Shown here: positions 36,215 through 45,095 of the stretch, piece by piece | How positions within the stretch are numbered: the stretch's first letter is position 1 | How the letters are laid out: each line of letters opens with the position of its first letter | Source of the DNA: Ensifer sp. WSM1721 | GTDB taxonomy: Bacteria > Pseudomonadota > Alphaproteobacteria > Rhizobiales > Rhizobiaceae | NCBI RefSeq assembly: GCF_000513895.2 | Contig: NZ_CP165783.1 | Location: 1,637,393 to 1,701,392 of the forward strand | Reading direction: 5' to 3' | Length of the DNA stretch: 64,000 bases | The notes under the pieces: model-generated | What the model was told of the DNA's origin: nothing | Database searches by the model: none | The model's input: only the letters and a program-made list of their open reading frames with translations | Position numbers and translations under genes: made by a program

Positions 36215-39200
36215 GGGCGTTCGTCTCCTCCGAGAGCATCCGCTTCAGGAAAGCGTCAAAGCCGGACAAGTCGAAGGCCTGAACATAGGCGTTGACCGCT
36301 TCGACAAAGGCCTGGTTTTCCGGATTCAGGGCAATCTCCGTCAGTTTCGCCTCGATGCCTCTCACGTAGCCGATTTCACCGAGCTGGATCAATTCCTTCA
36401 CATGATGGTCGCCGGGGCTCTTGAGCGCTCTGTTTCCGTCCGCAGGAGGCGTCTCCTGGACGTCGCCTTCATGGATCCATTCGAGGCCGAGATGGATTGC
36501 CAGCTTGTCGGTGAGTTGGCGCACGCCGAAGGGCTTGGCAAGCGTATCGCTGTGACCGGTGGCGCCCGCCGCCGAGCCATCGCCGATGTTGGCGGAAAGC
36601 ATGATCGCCGGCGCCGTCTGACCCGCCTCCCGGAGCCGCGTCACCAGCTCCCAGCCACTCATGCCCGGCATGGATATGTCGATCAGGAAGAGGTCTGGCC
36701 TCGTGCCGTCGATGAGCGCCAGGCAATCCGCACCGCTTGCTGCCGAGAGAACGGTGAAGTCCAGCGGCAGGAGCACCTCGCGCATGAGATCTCGGTGATC
36801 CGCGTTGTCGTCGACGACGACGATCGTCCTGCGTGGTCCCTTGTAGGAGCGGACCTTGCGTATCGGATCCTTGAGCGCGGCCGGACGATCGACCGCCGAA
36901 AGCATCAGCCGCACCTTGAAGCTGGTGCCCTTGTCCTTCTCGCTGGCAACGGAGATTTCGCCGCCGAGCGTCTGGGTGAGCAGCCGCGTGATCGTCAGGC
37001 CGAGCCCAAGCCCTGGCATGCGATATTCCGCCTCGCCCCGCTGGAAGGGGTCGAAGATCTTCGGCAGGTCCTTCTCGCTGATGCCCCGGCCGCTGTCCTC
37101 GATGGTGAAACTCGCGACCTGGCTGCGATAGGCGACATCGAAGCGGATGCGTCCCCGCTCGGTGAACTTCAGCGCGTTTGAAAGCAGGTTCACGAGAATC
37201 TGCCGCAGCCGCTTCTCGTCGGTTCGCACAAATTGCGGCAGCGATGTGGCGCGATTGTGCTCGAAAGCAAGCCCCTTCGCCTGCGCTTGCGGGCGGAACA
37301 TGTCGACGATCTGGTCGAGGAAGTCGTGGATATTGATCTCGTTCGAATAGACCTGCAGCTTGCCGGCTTCGATCTTGGAAATATCGAGCAGGCCGTCGAT
37401 CAGCCCGGAGAGGTGATCGGCGCTGCGCTTGATTACCTTGATCGCGCCCTGGCGTGACGTCGGGATCGTCTCGTCGCGCTCGAGGATTTGCGCGTAGCCG
37501 AGCACGGCATTGAGCGGTGTGCGCAGCTCGTGGCTCAAACCGACGACGTAGCGGCTCTTCGCGCGGTTTGCCGCTTCCGCCGCCTCCTTGGCGTTCTGCA
37601 GCGCCGCGTCGGTCTTCTTGTGAGCGGCGATCTCCTTGAGGAGTAGCGTGTTCTGGCGCGAGGATTCCTCTTCGGCAACGACCCGGCTGTCATGGGCGAG
37701 CACGTAGAACCATGACACGACGCCGGCGACGATGGCGAAGACGAAGAAGACGATCGCGACCGTGCGCTCGACGACGGCCGCGGTTTCGGGTGAGCCGGCT
37801 GTCGTCTGGTGGGCGATCATCGCCAGGATGATGCCTATGCCGGTGATCGAGACGATCGCCGAGATCGCATAACGCCCGAGCCTCGTCGCGAGCTTGGCGA
37901 CGATCGTTTCCGGCAGCAGCGTTTTCGCGACCGTCGCAACCTGCGTGTTCAGCCGGGCCTTCGGCTTGCACATGTCGTGGCAGCGGCTGTCGAGCGAGCA
38001 GCAGAGCGAACAGATGGGCGCCGCATAGGCCGGGCACCAGGCCATGTCCTCCGGTTCGAACGGGTGCTCGCAGATCGAGCAGGTGATCTCGCTTTCACGG
38101 AACCAGCTCTTGCGCGGCTTGCGGGCGAGGTAGAATTTTCCGTCGGTCCACCAGGCAATCAGCGGCGAGACGACAAAGGCCGTGACGAGCGCGATATAGG
38201 GGGCGAGCGAGGCGGCGATCGCGCCCATGGCGCCGAAATGTGCGGCGAGCGCGAGGAACGCTGACACGCCCATCGTGCCGAGACCGACGGGATTGATGTC
38301 GTAGAGATGGGCGCGCTTGAACTCTATGCCGGGGGGCGACAGGCCCAGCGGCTTGTTGACGAAGAGATCGGCCGAGATCGCGCACAGCCAGGCCATGGCG
38401 ATGATCGAGAAGATGCCGAGCGTTTCTTCGAGCAGGCGGTAGATGCCGAGCTCCATCAGCAGGAGCGCGATCGCGACGTTGAAGACCAGCCAGATGACGC
38501 GGCCCGGATGGCTATGGGTCAATCGCGAGAAGAAGTTCGACCAGGCGAGCGACCCGGCATAGGCGTTCATCACGTTGATCTTCAACTGTGAAACGACGAC
38601 GAAGGCGACCATCAACAGGAGCGCCGCCGTCTCGGATGGGAATATGTAACCGAAAGCCGTGTAATACATCTGCGCCGGATCGGCGGCTCTCGTCGACGGC
38701 ACCCCGGCACTGAGCGCCAGGACGACAAGGAACGAGCCGGCGAGCAGCTTCGGTGCGCCGACGATCACCCAGCCGGAACCGGCGAGAAAGACGGCGATGC
38801 GGTGATGCAGCTTGCGCTCACCGTCCGGCGGCAGGAAGCGGAGGAAGTCCACCTGCTCGCCGATCTGCGCCATCAGCGCGAAGATCACAGCCGACGCGGC
38901 GCCGAATTCGACGAGATCGAAGGGTGCGATGGTGCCCGAGGGTCCGGACGTATGGTGGACGCCGGCATAGGCGAGCCACAGGCCCACCTTCTCCCAGTCC
39001 GCAAGCGCGATGAAGGCGAAGGGCAGGATGTTGAGCACGATCCAGAACGGCTGCGTGACGAGCTGGAACTTGCTGATCAGCTTGACGCCGTGGGTAACGA
39101 GCGGGATCACCACGACGGCGCTTATGATGTAAGCGATCCAAAGCGGTATGCCGAGCGCCAGCTCCAAGGCCCCGGACATGATCGAGGCCTCGATCGCAAA

Positions 39201-39587
39201 GAGGATGAAGGTGAAGCTCGCATAGATGAGCGAGGTGATCGTCGAGCCGATATAGCCGAAGCTCGCGCCGCGCGTCAGAAGATCGATATCGACGCCATGG
39301 CGGATCGCATAGCGGCTGATCGGCAGGCCGACCACAAGGATCATGACGCTCGCGATAAGGATCGCGACGATCGCATTGGTGGTGCCGTAGGACATGGTGA
39401 TGGCGCCGCCGATGGCTTCGAGCGCCAGGAAGGAGATCGCGCCGATCGCCGTCTGCGAGATGCGCTCGGAGGAAAAGCGCCGCGCGCTTTTGGCGGTGAA
39501 GCGCAGCGCATAGTCTTCGAGCGTCTGGTTGGCGACCCAGCGGTTATATTCTCGTCGAACGGGAATGATGCGCTGGCGTGCCGCCAT
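36207..39587 (-). CDS. Hybrid sensor histidine kinase fused to an NCS1-type permease
   Basis: 1126 aa. Residues ~30-490 form a full-length purine/cytosine-permease-like (NCS1) domain with about 12 helices (LEDYALRFTAKSARRFS, GGAITMSYGTTN, FGAASAVIFALMAQIGEQVDFLRFLP). Residues ~502-539 hold eight cysteines (CSIC, WC, IC, CC, RC, MC), probably a metal site. Two more helices precede a coiled segment, then HisKA with His near 685 (GLSHELRTPLNAVLGYAQIL), HATPase, and a receiver with Asp near 968 (LFLIDISMPGMSG). A C-terminal ~60-residue helical tail follows. The architecture is like CbrA, where a transporter domain feeds a kinase. Nucleobase, hydantoin or urea-related ligands are possible. ATG 39587 has a GAGGGA site. 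Confidence 0.9.
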   Translation of the reverse strand: MAARQRIIPVRREYNRWVANQTLEDYALRFTAKSARRFSSERISQTAIGAISFLALEAIGGAITMSYGTTNAIVAILIASVMILVVGLPISRYAIRHGVDIDLLTRGASFGYIGSTITSLIYASFTFILFAIEASIMSGALELALGIPLWIAYIISAVVVIPLVTHGVKLISKFQLVTQPFWIVLNILPFAFIALADWEKVGLWLAYAGVHHTSGPSGTIAPFDLVEFGAASAVIFALMAQIGEQVDFLRFLPPDGERKLHHRIAVFLAGSGWVIVGAPKLLAGSFLVVLALSAGVPSTRAADPAQMYYTAFGYIFPSETAALLLMVAFVVVSQLKINVMNAYAGSLAWSNFFSRLTHSHPGRVIWLVFNVAIALLLMELGIYRLLEETLGIFSIIAMAWLCAISADLFVNKPLGLSPPGIEFKRAHLYDINPVGLGTMGVSAFLALAAHFGAMGAIAASLAPYIALVTAFVVSPLIAWWTDGKFYLARKPRKSWFRESEITCSICEHPFEPEDMAWCPAYAAPICSLCCSLDSRCHDMCKPKARLNTQVATVAKTLLPETIVAKLATRLGRYAISAIVSITGIGIILAMIAHQTTAGSPETAAVVERTVAIVFFVFAIVAGVVSWFYVLAHDSRVVAEEESSRQNTLLLKEIAAHKKTDAALQNAKEAAEAANRAKSRYVVGLSHELRTPLNAVLGYAQILERDETIPTSRQGAIKVIKRSADHLSGLIDGLLDISKIEAGKLQVYSNEINIHDFLDQIVDMFRPQAQAKGLAFEHNRATSLPQFVRTDEKRLRQILVNLLSNALKFTERGRIRFDVAYRSQVASFTIEDSGRGISEKDLPKIFDPFQRGEAEYRMPGLGLGLTITRLLTQTLGGEISVASEKDKGTSFKVRLMLSAVDRPAALKDPIRKVRSYKGPRRTIVVVDDNADHRDLMREVLLPLDFTVLSAASGADCLALIDGTRPDLFLIDISMPGMSGWELVTRLREAGQTAPAIMLSANIGDGSAAGATGHSDTLAKPFGVRQLTDKLAIHLGLEWIHEGDVQETPPADGNRALKSPGDHHVKELIQLGEIGYVRGIEAKLTEIALNPENQAFVEAVNAYVQAFDLSGFDAFLKRMLSEETNARA

Positions 39588-39915
39588 GGTCCCTCGTGAT
39601 ATCTCGCAGTGCCGGCCGAATGCGCCAGTCATCATTTCGTAACACAGGCAGCAGGCCAGCGAAATTGCTGCATTGCGGGAAAACAGCGAACTGAGGCGTC
39701 ATCAACCGCAATCTATAGGACCTTAGTCCGAGGTGGCACTGTCCACAGGTCCTATGACCGTTGCCGAATTCCTTTCCTGGCACATATCGTCCTGAGTGAG
39801 CGCCCCGGGGAAACGGCACCATCGTCAGCCGCCCTGGGACATGCGAAGGGTTCCGGGCGACAGCGCAGACGCCCTTCTGGCGCCGCAACTCAGGACCTCT
39901 CGATTGAGGACAGCC
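39588..39915. other. Intergenic region upstream of the hybrid kinase
   Basis: 328 bp between divergent genes. I see no gene, dyad or consensus promoter in it. It probably holds the kinase promoter and that of the small gene at 39916. Confidence 0.3.
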
Positions 39916-40194
39916 ATGAGCGCCGAGAAGATGCGAAGGCTAATCGAGGACTGCCGGAGGGATCTCGACGAGTATCTGGAGCCCGACTGCGGCATCAGCG
40001 ACAGGGAGATAATCATCGCTCTTCTCTATCGGCTGGATGGCCCGCAGGCGAGAGACGCGCTCGGGGAGGAGTTCGACTGGCGGCCATCTACACCGCAGGG
40101 GCCGGAGAGCGCCGGAGCCGATAGCTCCCGGCAGAACGAAGCCCGGCTCAGGATCATTCTTAACCGCCGAGCGCAAGGACCAGCAAGCGCGTGA
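39916..40194 (+). CDS. Small soluble protein of unknown function
   Basis: 92 aa, MSAEKMRRLIEDCRRDLDEY and onward. It is charged, mostly helical in its first 55 residues, with a polar Ser/Gly/Gln-rich second half. GAGGA at about 39906 supports ATG 39916 over the longer open frame. I recognise no family. It stands alone ahead of the decayed catalase segment. Confidence 0.5.
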   Translation: MSAEKMRRLIEDCRRDLDEYLEPDCGISDREIIIALLYRLDGPQARDALGEEFDWRPSTPQGPESAGADSSRQNEARLRIILNRRAQGPASA

Positions 40195-40410
40195 TAGCTC
40201 AGTGTAACTGACGCCGGGCGCCGCGCCATCGCCGCCAATTAGACCGAGCGCGCCTATACCCATTGGCTCCATTCCGAACATCGTTGGTGATCCATTCGTC
40301 GATTCTGGCCGGAAGGGCGAGGGGGACCGCGCGATTTTCGGTCTGCTGGCGGAACCAACCTCGGCGGCCAAGGTTTCTTGCCAATTCCGTCTTCGACCAA
40401 GGAGTGCTGC
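40195..40410. other. Non-coding stretch before the catalase remnant
   Basis: Together with the remnant at 40411-40522 and 24 more bases this makes a 352-bp gap. Overlapping short frames exist on both strands but none has protein-like composition. It may be further decayed catalase sequence that no longer reads as such. Confidence 0.3.
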
Positions 40411-40522
40411 CATGGCCGAAAGTTCGACTTCGACATCCTCGATCCCACCAAGATCATTTCGGAGGAGGTTCTGCAGACGATTGGCTCCCGATCGCATGCC
40501 AGACAATTTCTTCTTGAAATAG
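40411..40522 (+). pseudogene. Frameshifted fragment of a large-subunit (HPII-type) catalase
   Basis: One frame reads GRKFDFDILDPTKIISEEVLQ (40414-40474 or so), and the +1 frame continues RRLAPDRMPDNFFLK before a TAG at 40520. Large-subunit catalases have KFDFDILDPTKIIPEE, then a vGRLvLDR and DNFFAETEQ segment in the same order and spacing. The two pieces together cover about 36 residues with one frameshift. No N-terminal haem domain is left. It ends 24 bp before the DNA ligase start. Confidence 0.65.
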
Positions 40523-40546
40523 ACCGGTACGGCAACGGAGTGGACA

Positions 40547-41641
40547 ATGGCTTCGTCCGCACAGCGAAAGCCGCCGAAGGGGGTTGGGCCGCTACGCCCA
40601 ACCCGAGGGGCGGGATCGTCCGAAGGCCGTGCATCTGCCGGCGCTTTCGCGCTGCCCGTGAGTACGGCGCCGATGGAGGCGCGCTCCGCCCAGGAGCTGC
40701 CAGGTGACGGTGCATGGCAGTACGAGCCGAAATGGGACGGCTTCCGCTGCCTTGCTTTCAAATCCGGCGACGAGGTCGATCTCCGGGCGAAGTCCGGCAA
40801 GCCGCTCGGGCGCTTTTTCCCGGAGGTCGTCGCGCTGCTCAGGCAGCTCAACGCCGCACAATTCATCGTCGACGGCGAACTGGTGATCGAAGTGAACGGC
40901 GGCCTTTCCTTCGACGCCCTGCAGATGCGCCTGCATCCGGCGGCAAGCCGTGTTCAAAAGCTCTCGCAAGAGACGCCGGCCAAGCTCATCCTCTTCGACA
41001 TGCTGGTCGCCACCGACGGAGCGGTCCTCACCGACAGGCCCCTCGTCGAACGAAGAGCAGCGCTCGAAGCCTTCGCCGCAGGGAACGCCAGTGCGGAAAA
41101 GCTGGAGCTTTCGCCCTTCACGCTGGACCGGCATGAGGCCGAAAAGTGGCTCACCACCTGGGAAGCGGGCGCCACCGACGGCGTCGTCGCCAAGCGGCGC
41201 GACGGCCCTTACGAGTGCGGCGAGCGGGCGATGGTGAAGGTCAAACGGCTGAAGACGGCCGATTGCGTCGTCGGCGGCTTCCGCTACGAAAGCGACAGCT
41301 CGGAGGTTGGTTCGCTCCTGCTCGGCCTTTACGATACCGATGGAACGCTGAGCCATGTGGGCTTCACCGCGACGATTTCGGACAAGGAGCGGCCGGCACT
41401 GACGCGCCGGCTCGAGGCGCTCATAGAACCGCCGGGCTTCACCGGCAAGGCGCCCGGCGGCCCGAGCCGCTGGAGCAGCGAACGCAGCGGAGAATGGGAG
41501 CCGGTGCGCCCGGAACTCGTCGTCGAGGTGCGCTTCGACCACGTCAGCAACCGCCGCTTTCGCCACGGCACGAAGCTGATGCGCTGGCGGCCGGACAAGG
41601 ATCCGCGCCAGTGCACCTATGAGCAGATCGCCCCTCGTTGA
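40547..41641 (+). CDS. ATP-dependent DNA ligase (LigC/LigD-ligase type)
   Basis: 364 aa. The nucleotidyltransferase domain has the adenylated lysine K62 in motif I EPKWDGFR, motif III/IIIa LFDMLV, motif IV DGVVAKRRDGPYECG and motif V MVKVKRLKTADCVVGG. An OB-fold C-terminal domain follows. Size and motifs are those of the ligase part of LigD or stand-alone LigC used in bacterial end joining. No polymerase, nuclease or Ku gene is nearby. GGAG at 40535-40538 supports ATG 40547; ATG 40676 would still keep motif I. The first 50 residues look low-complexity and may be non-native. Confidence 0.88.
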   Translation: MASSAQRKPPKGVGPLRPTRGAGSSEGRASAGAFALPVSTAPMEARSAQELPGDGAWQYEPKWDGFRCLAFKSGDEVDLRAKSGKPLGRFFPEVVALLRQLNAAQFIVDGELVIEVNGGLSFDALQMRLHPAASRVQKLSQETPAKLILFDMLVATDGAVLTDRPLVERRAALEAFAAGNASAEKLELSPFTLDRHEAEKWLTTWEAGATDGVVAKRRDGPYECGERAMVKVKRLKTADCVVGGFRYESDSSEVGSLLLGLYDTDGTLSHVGFTATISDKERPALTRRLEALIEPPGFTGKAPGGPSRWSSERSGEWEPVRPELVVEVRFDHVSNRRFRHGTKLMRWRPDKDPRQCTYEQIAPR

Positions 41642-41677
41642 GGAGTGGAAAGCCGCTGCCCTGACAGCGCTCGCCCT

Positions 41678-42739
41678 TCACGCATCCGGCATGGTGAACA
41701 CGGCGCAGGGCGTCGCGATCCCGCGTAGCGCGTGTTCGCCGAGCGGCACCAGCGGCATCGTGGTCTCGGCCGCGACCGCGCCCGAGATCAGCACCGATCG
41801 ACCGAGCGGCCGACACAGCCCTTCCAGCCGGCTGACGAGGTTGACCGCGGGGCCGATGGCGGTGAAGTCCAGCCGGTCGACGGCGCCGATATTGCCCCAC
41901 AGCACATCGCCGAGATGCAGCGCCGTGCCGAAGGGCAGCGGCGGAAGCCCCTCGGCTACACGCGCGGCGTCGAGATGGGCCATGCCGGCGCGGGCGGCCG
42001 TGACGGAGCGGAGCGCCGCCTCGCAGGCCTCGACCGGCCGGCCGGTAACCGGGAAGATCGCCAGCAAGCCATCGCCGATGAACTTCAGCACCTCGCCGCC
42101 GAAGGCATGTATCGCTCCGGCGACGCGGTCGAACCAGGCGTCGAGGGCGGCGATCATCACCGCGGGCTCGGTCACCTCGGAGAGCCCGGTGAAGTTGCGC
42201 AGATCGGCATAGAGCAGCGCGGCGCGGATCGTCTCTCCGGTGCCGCGGCGAAGCGCGCCGGCCTGCACCCGGGCGGCACTGCGCCGGCCGAGATAGGCCT
42301 CGAGCAGCGCTGCAAGTGTCGCCCGTTCGGCAATGGCCGCCAGGGGCGCCGCGGCGAAGCGTGCCACCTCGCGCAACCGGCCGGTCTCGGCGGGATCGAA
42401 TGGTCGCGTTCCGGCCCAGCTCAGCACGGGTCGCTTCGGCGCCACAGCGGCCGTCTCCACCAGTACCGGGCCGAGCCCGGCGAGCCAGTCGTGTCCGGCC
42501 TGGCTCGGCGGACCGCCGGCGAAGCCCAGAGCCTCGATCACCGCCCCGCCTTCGGCTCGCCACAGCCATGTGCGGCGGGCGATGATCGGATGCGGCACGG
42601 AGAGCGTCAGGGCGCCGCCCGCCACGGGAAGGCCGTCGGCCAGGAGACGGTCGCCGAGGTCGGCTAGGAACCGGTCGGCGCCGTGATCCGAGGCACTGGC
42701 CTCGTCCACCAGCCATGCGAGGGGTGCGGGCAGATCCAT
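41678..42739 (-). CDS. Class III adenylate/guanylate cyclase
   Basis: 353 aa. The catalytic domain lies about residues 165-350: ALLYADLRNFTGLSE (first metal Asp), KFIGDGLLAIFP (second metal Asp), ALHLGDVLWGN and DFTAIGPAVNLVSRLEGL (transition-state Asn/Arg). The N-terminal ~160 residues are not a domain I recognise and presumably form the sensor. There is no transmembrane helix. Sinorhizobia carry many such cyclases. ATG 42739 was chosen for the protein-like N-terminus MDLPAPLAWLVDEAS. Confidence 0.87.
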   Translation of the reverse strand: MDLPAPLAWLVDEASASDHGADRFLADLGDRLLADGLPVAGGALTLSVPHPIIARRTWLWRAEGGAVIEALGFAGGPPSQAGHDWLAGLGPVLVETAAVAPKRPVLSWAGTRPFDPAETGRLREVARFAAAPLAAIAERATLAALLEAYLGRRSAARVQAGALRRGTGETIRAALLYADLRNFTGLSEVTEPAVMIAALDAWFDRVAGAIHAFGGEVLKFIGDGLLAIFPVTGRPVEACEAALRSVTAARAGMAHLDAARVAEGLPPLPFGTALHLGDVLWGNIGAVDRLDFTAIGPAVNLVSRLEGLCRPLGRSVLISGAVAAETTMPLVPLGEHALRGIATPCAVFTMPDA

Positions 42740-42949
42740 GCCGCGATCATACCGGCACGACCCCCGACCTGTCATCCGCGGCGTGCAACCTTAAATCTGG
42801 ATCGATCTCAATGACGAATTCTCGCAGGAATCCAAAGAGTTGCTGCGACATTCCGGGCTTTGATCGGGTGCGCGGCGCGATAGGTGGGTGGCGCCGGCAG
42901 GCCAGCCGGTCTATCATCGCCTTAGGCTATGGCAACCAGGGGGAGACCA

Positions 42950-43399
42950 ATGCAAGAGGCCCTCGTCGTTCGTCGCGAAACGCATGTCCCGGCGCCGCCC
43001 GCCGCCGTGTTCGCTCTGCTGACCGATCCTGAGAAGATCCTGCGCTGGATGGGAACCGAGGCCGAGGTCGAGCCGGAGCCCGGCGGCCTCTACCTCGTCA
43101 ACGTCACCGGCGCTCGATTCGCGCGCGGCTCCTTCCGCGAGGTGGTGCCGGTGCACCGCCTGGTATACAGCTTCGGCTGGGACGGCAGCGAGGAGGTGCC
43201 GCCGGGTTCGAGCGAGGTCGAGATCGATCTGATCGAGAAGCCGGACGGAACGCTGTTGCGCCTCACCCATACCGGCCTGCCCAATTCCGAGCAATGCGCC
43301 GGCCATGCGGAAGGCTGGGCTCACTACCTCGACCGTCTGGCCGAGGTGGCAGCCGGGCGTGATCCGGGGCCGGACCCCTGGCATGGGCGCCGGGACTGA
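42950..43399 (+). CDS. SRPBCC/AHSA1-like domain protein
   Basis: 149 aa, one START-like helix-grip fold: VRRETHVPAPPAAVFALLTDPEKILRWMG at the N-terminus, LVYSFGWDG in the middle and GWAHYLDRLAEVAAG in the C-terminal helix. Members bind hydrophobic ligands or act as stress-related accessory proteins. Ligand and role are unknown. GGGGGAG precedes the ATG at 42950. Confidence 0.85.
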   Translation: MQEALVVRRETHVPAPPAAVFALLTDPEKILRWMGTEAEVEPEPGGLYLVNVTGARFARGSFREVVPVHRLVYSFGWDGSEEVPPGSSEVEIDLIEKPDGTLLRLTHTGLPNSEQCAGHAEGWAHYLDRLAEVAAGRDPGPDPWHGRRD

Positions 43400-43541
43400 A
43401 GGTCCTTTTCTAGGTGCGGACGCGCTCGCTGCTTGGTCTCAGCCGCCGGCAATCCCGGCAGCTTTAGCCAAAGCTTCCTTCTTACCCCCGGCACCTACGT
43501 AGAATGACGTATGTGCAGTGCAACTCCGCTCGCTGAATATC

Positions 43542-43596
43542 CCTCTAGCAACGGTAAGGAGAACGAACGCTCCGTTGCGGCGATCAGAACTAGAGG
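43542..43596 (+). promoter_or_regulatory. Structured leader upstream of urtA
   Basis: CCTCTAG (43542) pairs with CTAGAGG (43590-43596), and inside it GCAACGG (43548) pairs with CCGTTGC (43572-43578). The 3' outer arm includes the AGAGGGG ribosome site 12 bp before the urtA ATG, so folding would hide it. It matches no riboswitch consensus I can recall. Confidence 0.45.
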
Positions 43597-43608
43597 GGTT
43601 CAAACCAG

Positions 43609-44901
43609 ATGACTATCAGGGCACGCGTCACCGGCGCATTCCTCGCTGCCGTCCTTTCGACGACCGCGTTCAACGGCGCCTTCGCCGCCGAAGACACGAT
43701 CAAGGTCGGCATCCTTCATTCGCTTTCGGGAACCATGGCGATCTCCGAGACGACGCTTAAAGATGCCATGCTGATGCTGATCGAGGAGCAGAACAAGAAG
43801 GGCGGTCTGCTCGGCAAGAAGCTCGAGGCGGTCGTCGTCGATCCGGCTTCGGATTGGCCGCTCTTTGCCGAAAAGGCGCGCGAGCTCATCTCCGTCGACA
43901 AGGTTTCCGCCGTCTTCGGCTGCTGGACCTCGGTGTCGCGCAAATCCGTGCTGCCGGTCTTCGAGGAGCTGAACTCTATCCTCTTCTATCCGGTCCAGTA
44001 CGAGGGTGAGGAAAGCCAGCGCAACGTCTTCTACACGGGTGCGGCGCCGAACCAGCAGGCGATCCCGGCCGTCGACTATCTGATGGAGAACGAAGAGGTC
44101 GAGCGCTGGGTGCTCGCCGGCACCGACTATGTCTATCCGCGCACGACCAACAAGATCCTCGAGGCTTATTTGATCTCCAAGGGCGTCAAGCCCGAGGACA
44201 TCATGATCAACTACACGCCTTTCGGCCATTCCGACTGGCAGACGATCGTCTCCGATATCAAGAAGTTCGGCTCGGCCGGCAAGAAGACCGCGGTCGTCTC
44301 CACGATCAACGGCGACGCCAACGTGCCCTTCTACAAGGAACTCGCCAACCAGGGCGTCAAGGCCGAGGACATCCCGGTCGTCGCCTTCTCGGTCGGCGAA
44401 GAAGAACTCGCCGGCCTCGACACCGGCCCGCTCGTCGGCCATCTCGCCGCCTGGAACTATTTCCAGTCGGTCGACAATCCGGCCAATGCCGAGTTCATCG
44501 AAACCTGGAAAGCCTATACCAAGAACGACAAGCGGGTCACCAACGATCCGATGGAAGCTCATTATATCGGCTTCAACATGTGGCTGAAGGCGGTCGAGAA
44601 AGCCGGCACCACCGACACCGACGCCGTGCTCGACGCGATGATCGGCATCTCGGTGCCGAACCTCTCCGGCGGCTATTCGACGATGATGCCGAACCACCAC
44701 ATCACCAAGCCGGTGCTGATCGGTGAAATCCAGTCGGACGGCCAGTTCGAAACGGTCTGGGAAACGCCCGGCCTTGTCGTCGGCGACGAATGGTCCGACT
44801 ACCTGCCGGACTCGAAGGATCTGATCTCCGACTGGCGCGCGCCCATGTCCTGCGGCAACTTCAACGTCGCCACGGGCAAATGCGGCGGCAAGGGCTCCTG
44901 A
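43609..44901 (+). CDS. urtA: Urea ABC transporter substrate-binding protein UrtA
   Basis: 430 aa with a Sec signal (MTIRARVTGAFLAAVLSTTAFNGAFA). The mature protein begins AEDTIKVGILHSLSGTMAISE, the hallmark of UrtA, with further blocks FGCWTSVSRKSVLPVFEE and LFYPVQYEGEESQRNVFYTGAAPNQQ. It binds urea in the periplasm at high affinity. It is the first of five urt genes and is separated from urtB by a hairpin. urt operons are usually under nitrogen control, but I do not see a clean sigma-54 promoter here. No urease genes are in the window. Confidence 0.95.
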   Translation: MTIRARVTGAFLAAVLSTTAFNGAFAAEDTIKVGILHSLSGTMAISETTLKDAMLMLIEEQNKKGGLLGKKLEAVVVDPASDWPLFAEKARELISVDKVSAVFGCWTSVSRKSVLPVFEELNSILFYPVQYEGEESQRNVFYTGAAPNQQAIPAVDYLMENEEVERWVLAGTDYVYPRTTNKILEAYLISKGVKPEDIMINYTPFGHSDWQTIVSDIKKFGSAGKKTAVVSTINGDANVPFYKELANQGVKAEDIPVVAFSVGEEELAGLDTGPLVGHLAAWNYFQSVDNPANAEFIETWKAYTKNDKRVTNDPMEAHYIGFNMWLKAVEKAGTTDTDAVLDAMIGISVPNLSGGYSTMMPNHHITKPVLIGEIQSDGQFETVWETPGLVVGDEWSDYLPDSKDLISDWRAPMSCGNFNVATGKCGGKGS

Positions 44902-44991
44902 TTTCATGACGAAAGACATGTTCCAGGAGGTAGCCGCGGTATGGCTGCCCCCTGAGCGGCACTTTTCATGACGAACCGATAGCCCGAAATA

Positions 44992-45025
44992 CCCTCCGTC
45001 CGAAAGCGTCCATTCGGACGGAGGG
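44992..45025 (+). other. Strong hairpin between urtA and urtB
   Basis: A perfect 13-bp stem (CCCTCCGTCCGAA and complement) has an 8-nt loop and no long T-run. It lies in a 194-bp gap that also repeats TTTCATGACGAA at 44902 and 44964. It probably attenuates or stabilises mRNA so that UrtA exceeds the membrane subunits. Confidence 0.65.
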
Positions 45026-45095
45026 ACTTTGCGTCAGAGATGCGGACAATATGCGGTTTCCCGCCCGCGTCTCACCTTCCTGAATCGAGAAGCCA

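Noticed and set aside
43400..43608. Guanidine riboswitch or sigma-54 promoter upstream of urtA
   Set aside because: The leader lacks the conserved guanidine riboswitch blocks I know, and no TGGCAC-N5-TTGC match is present.
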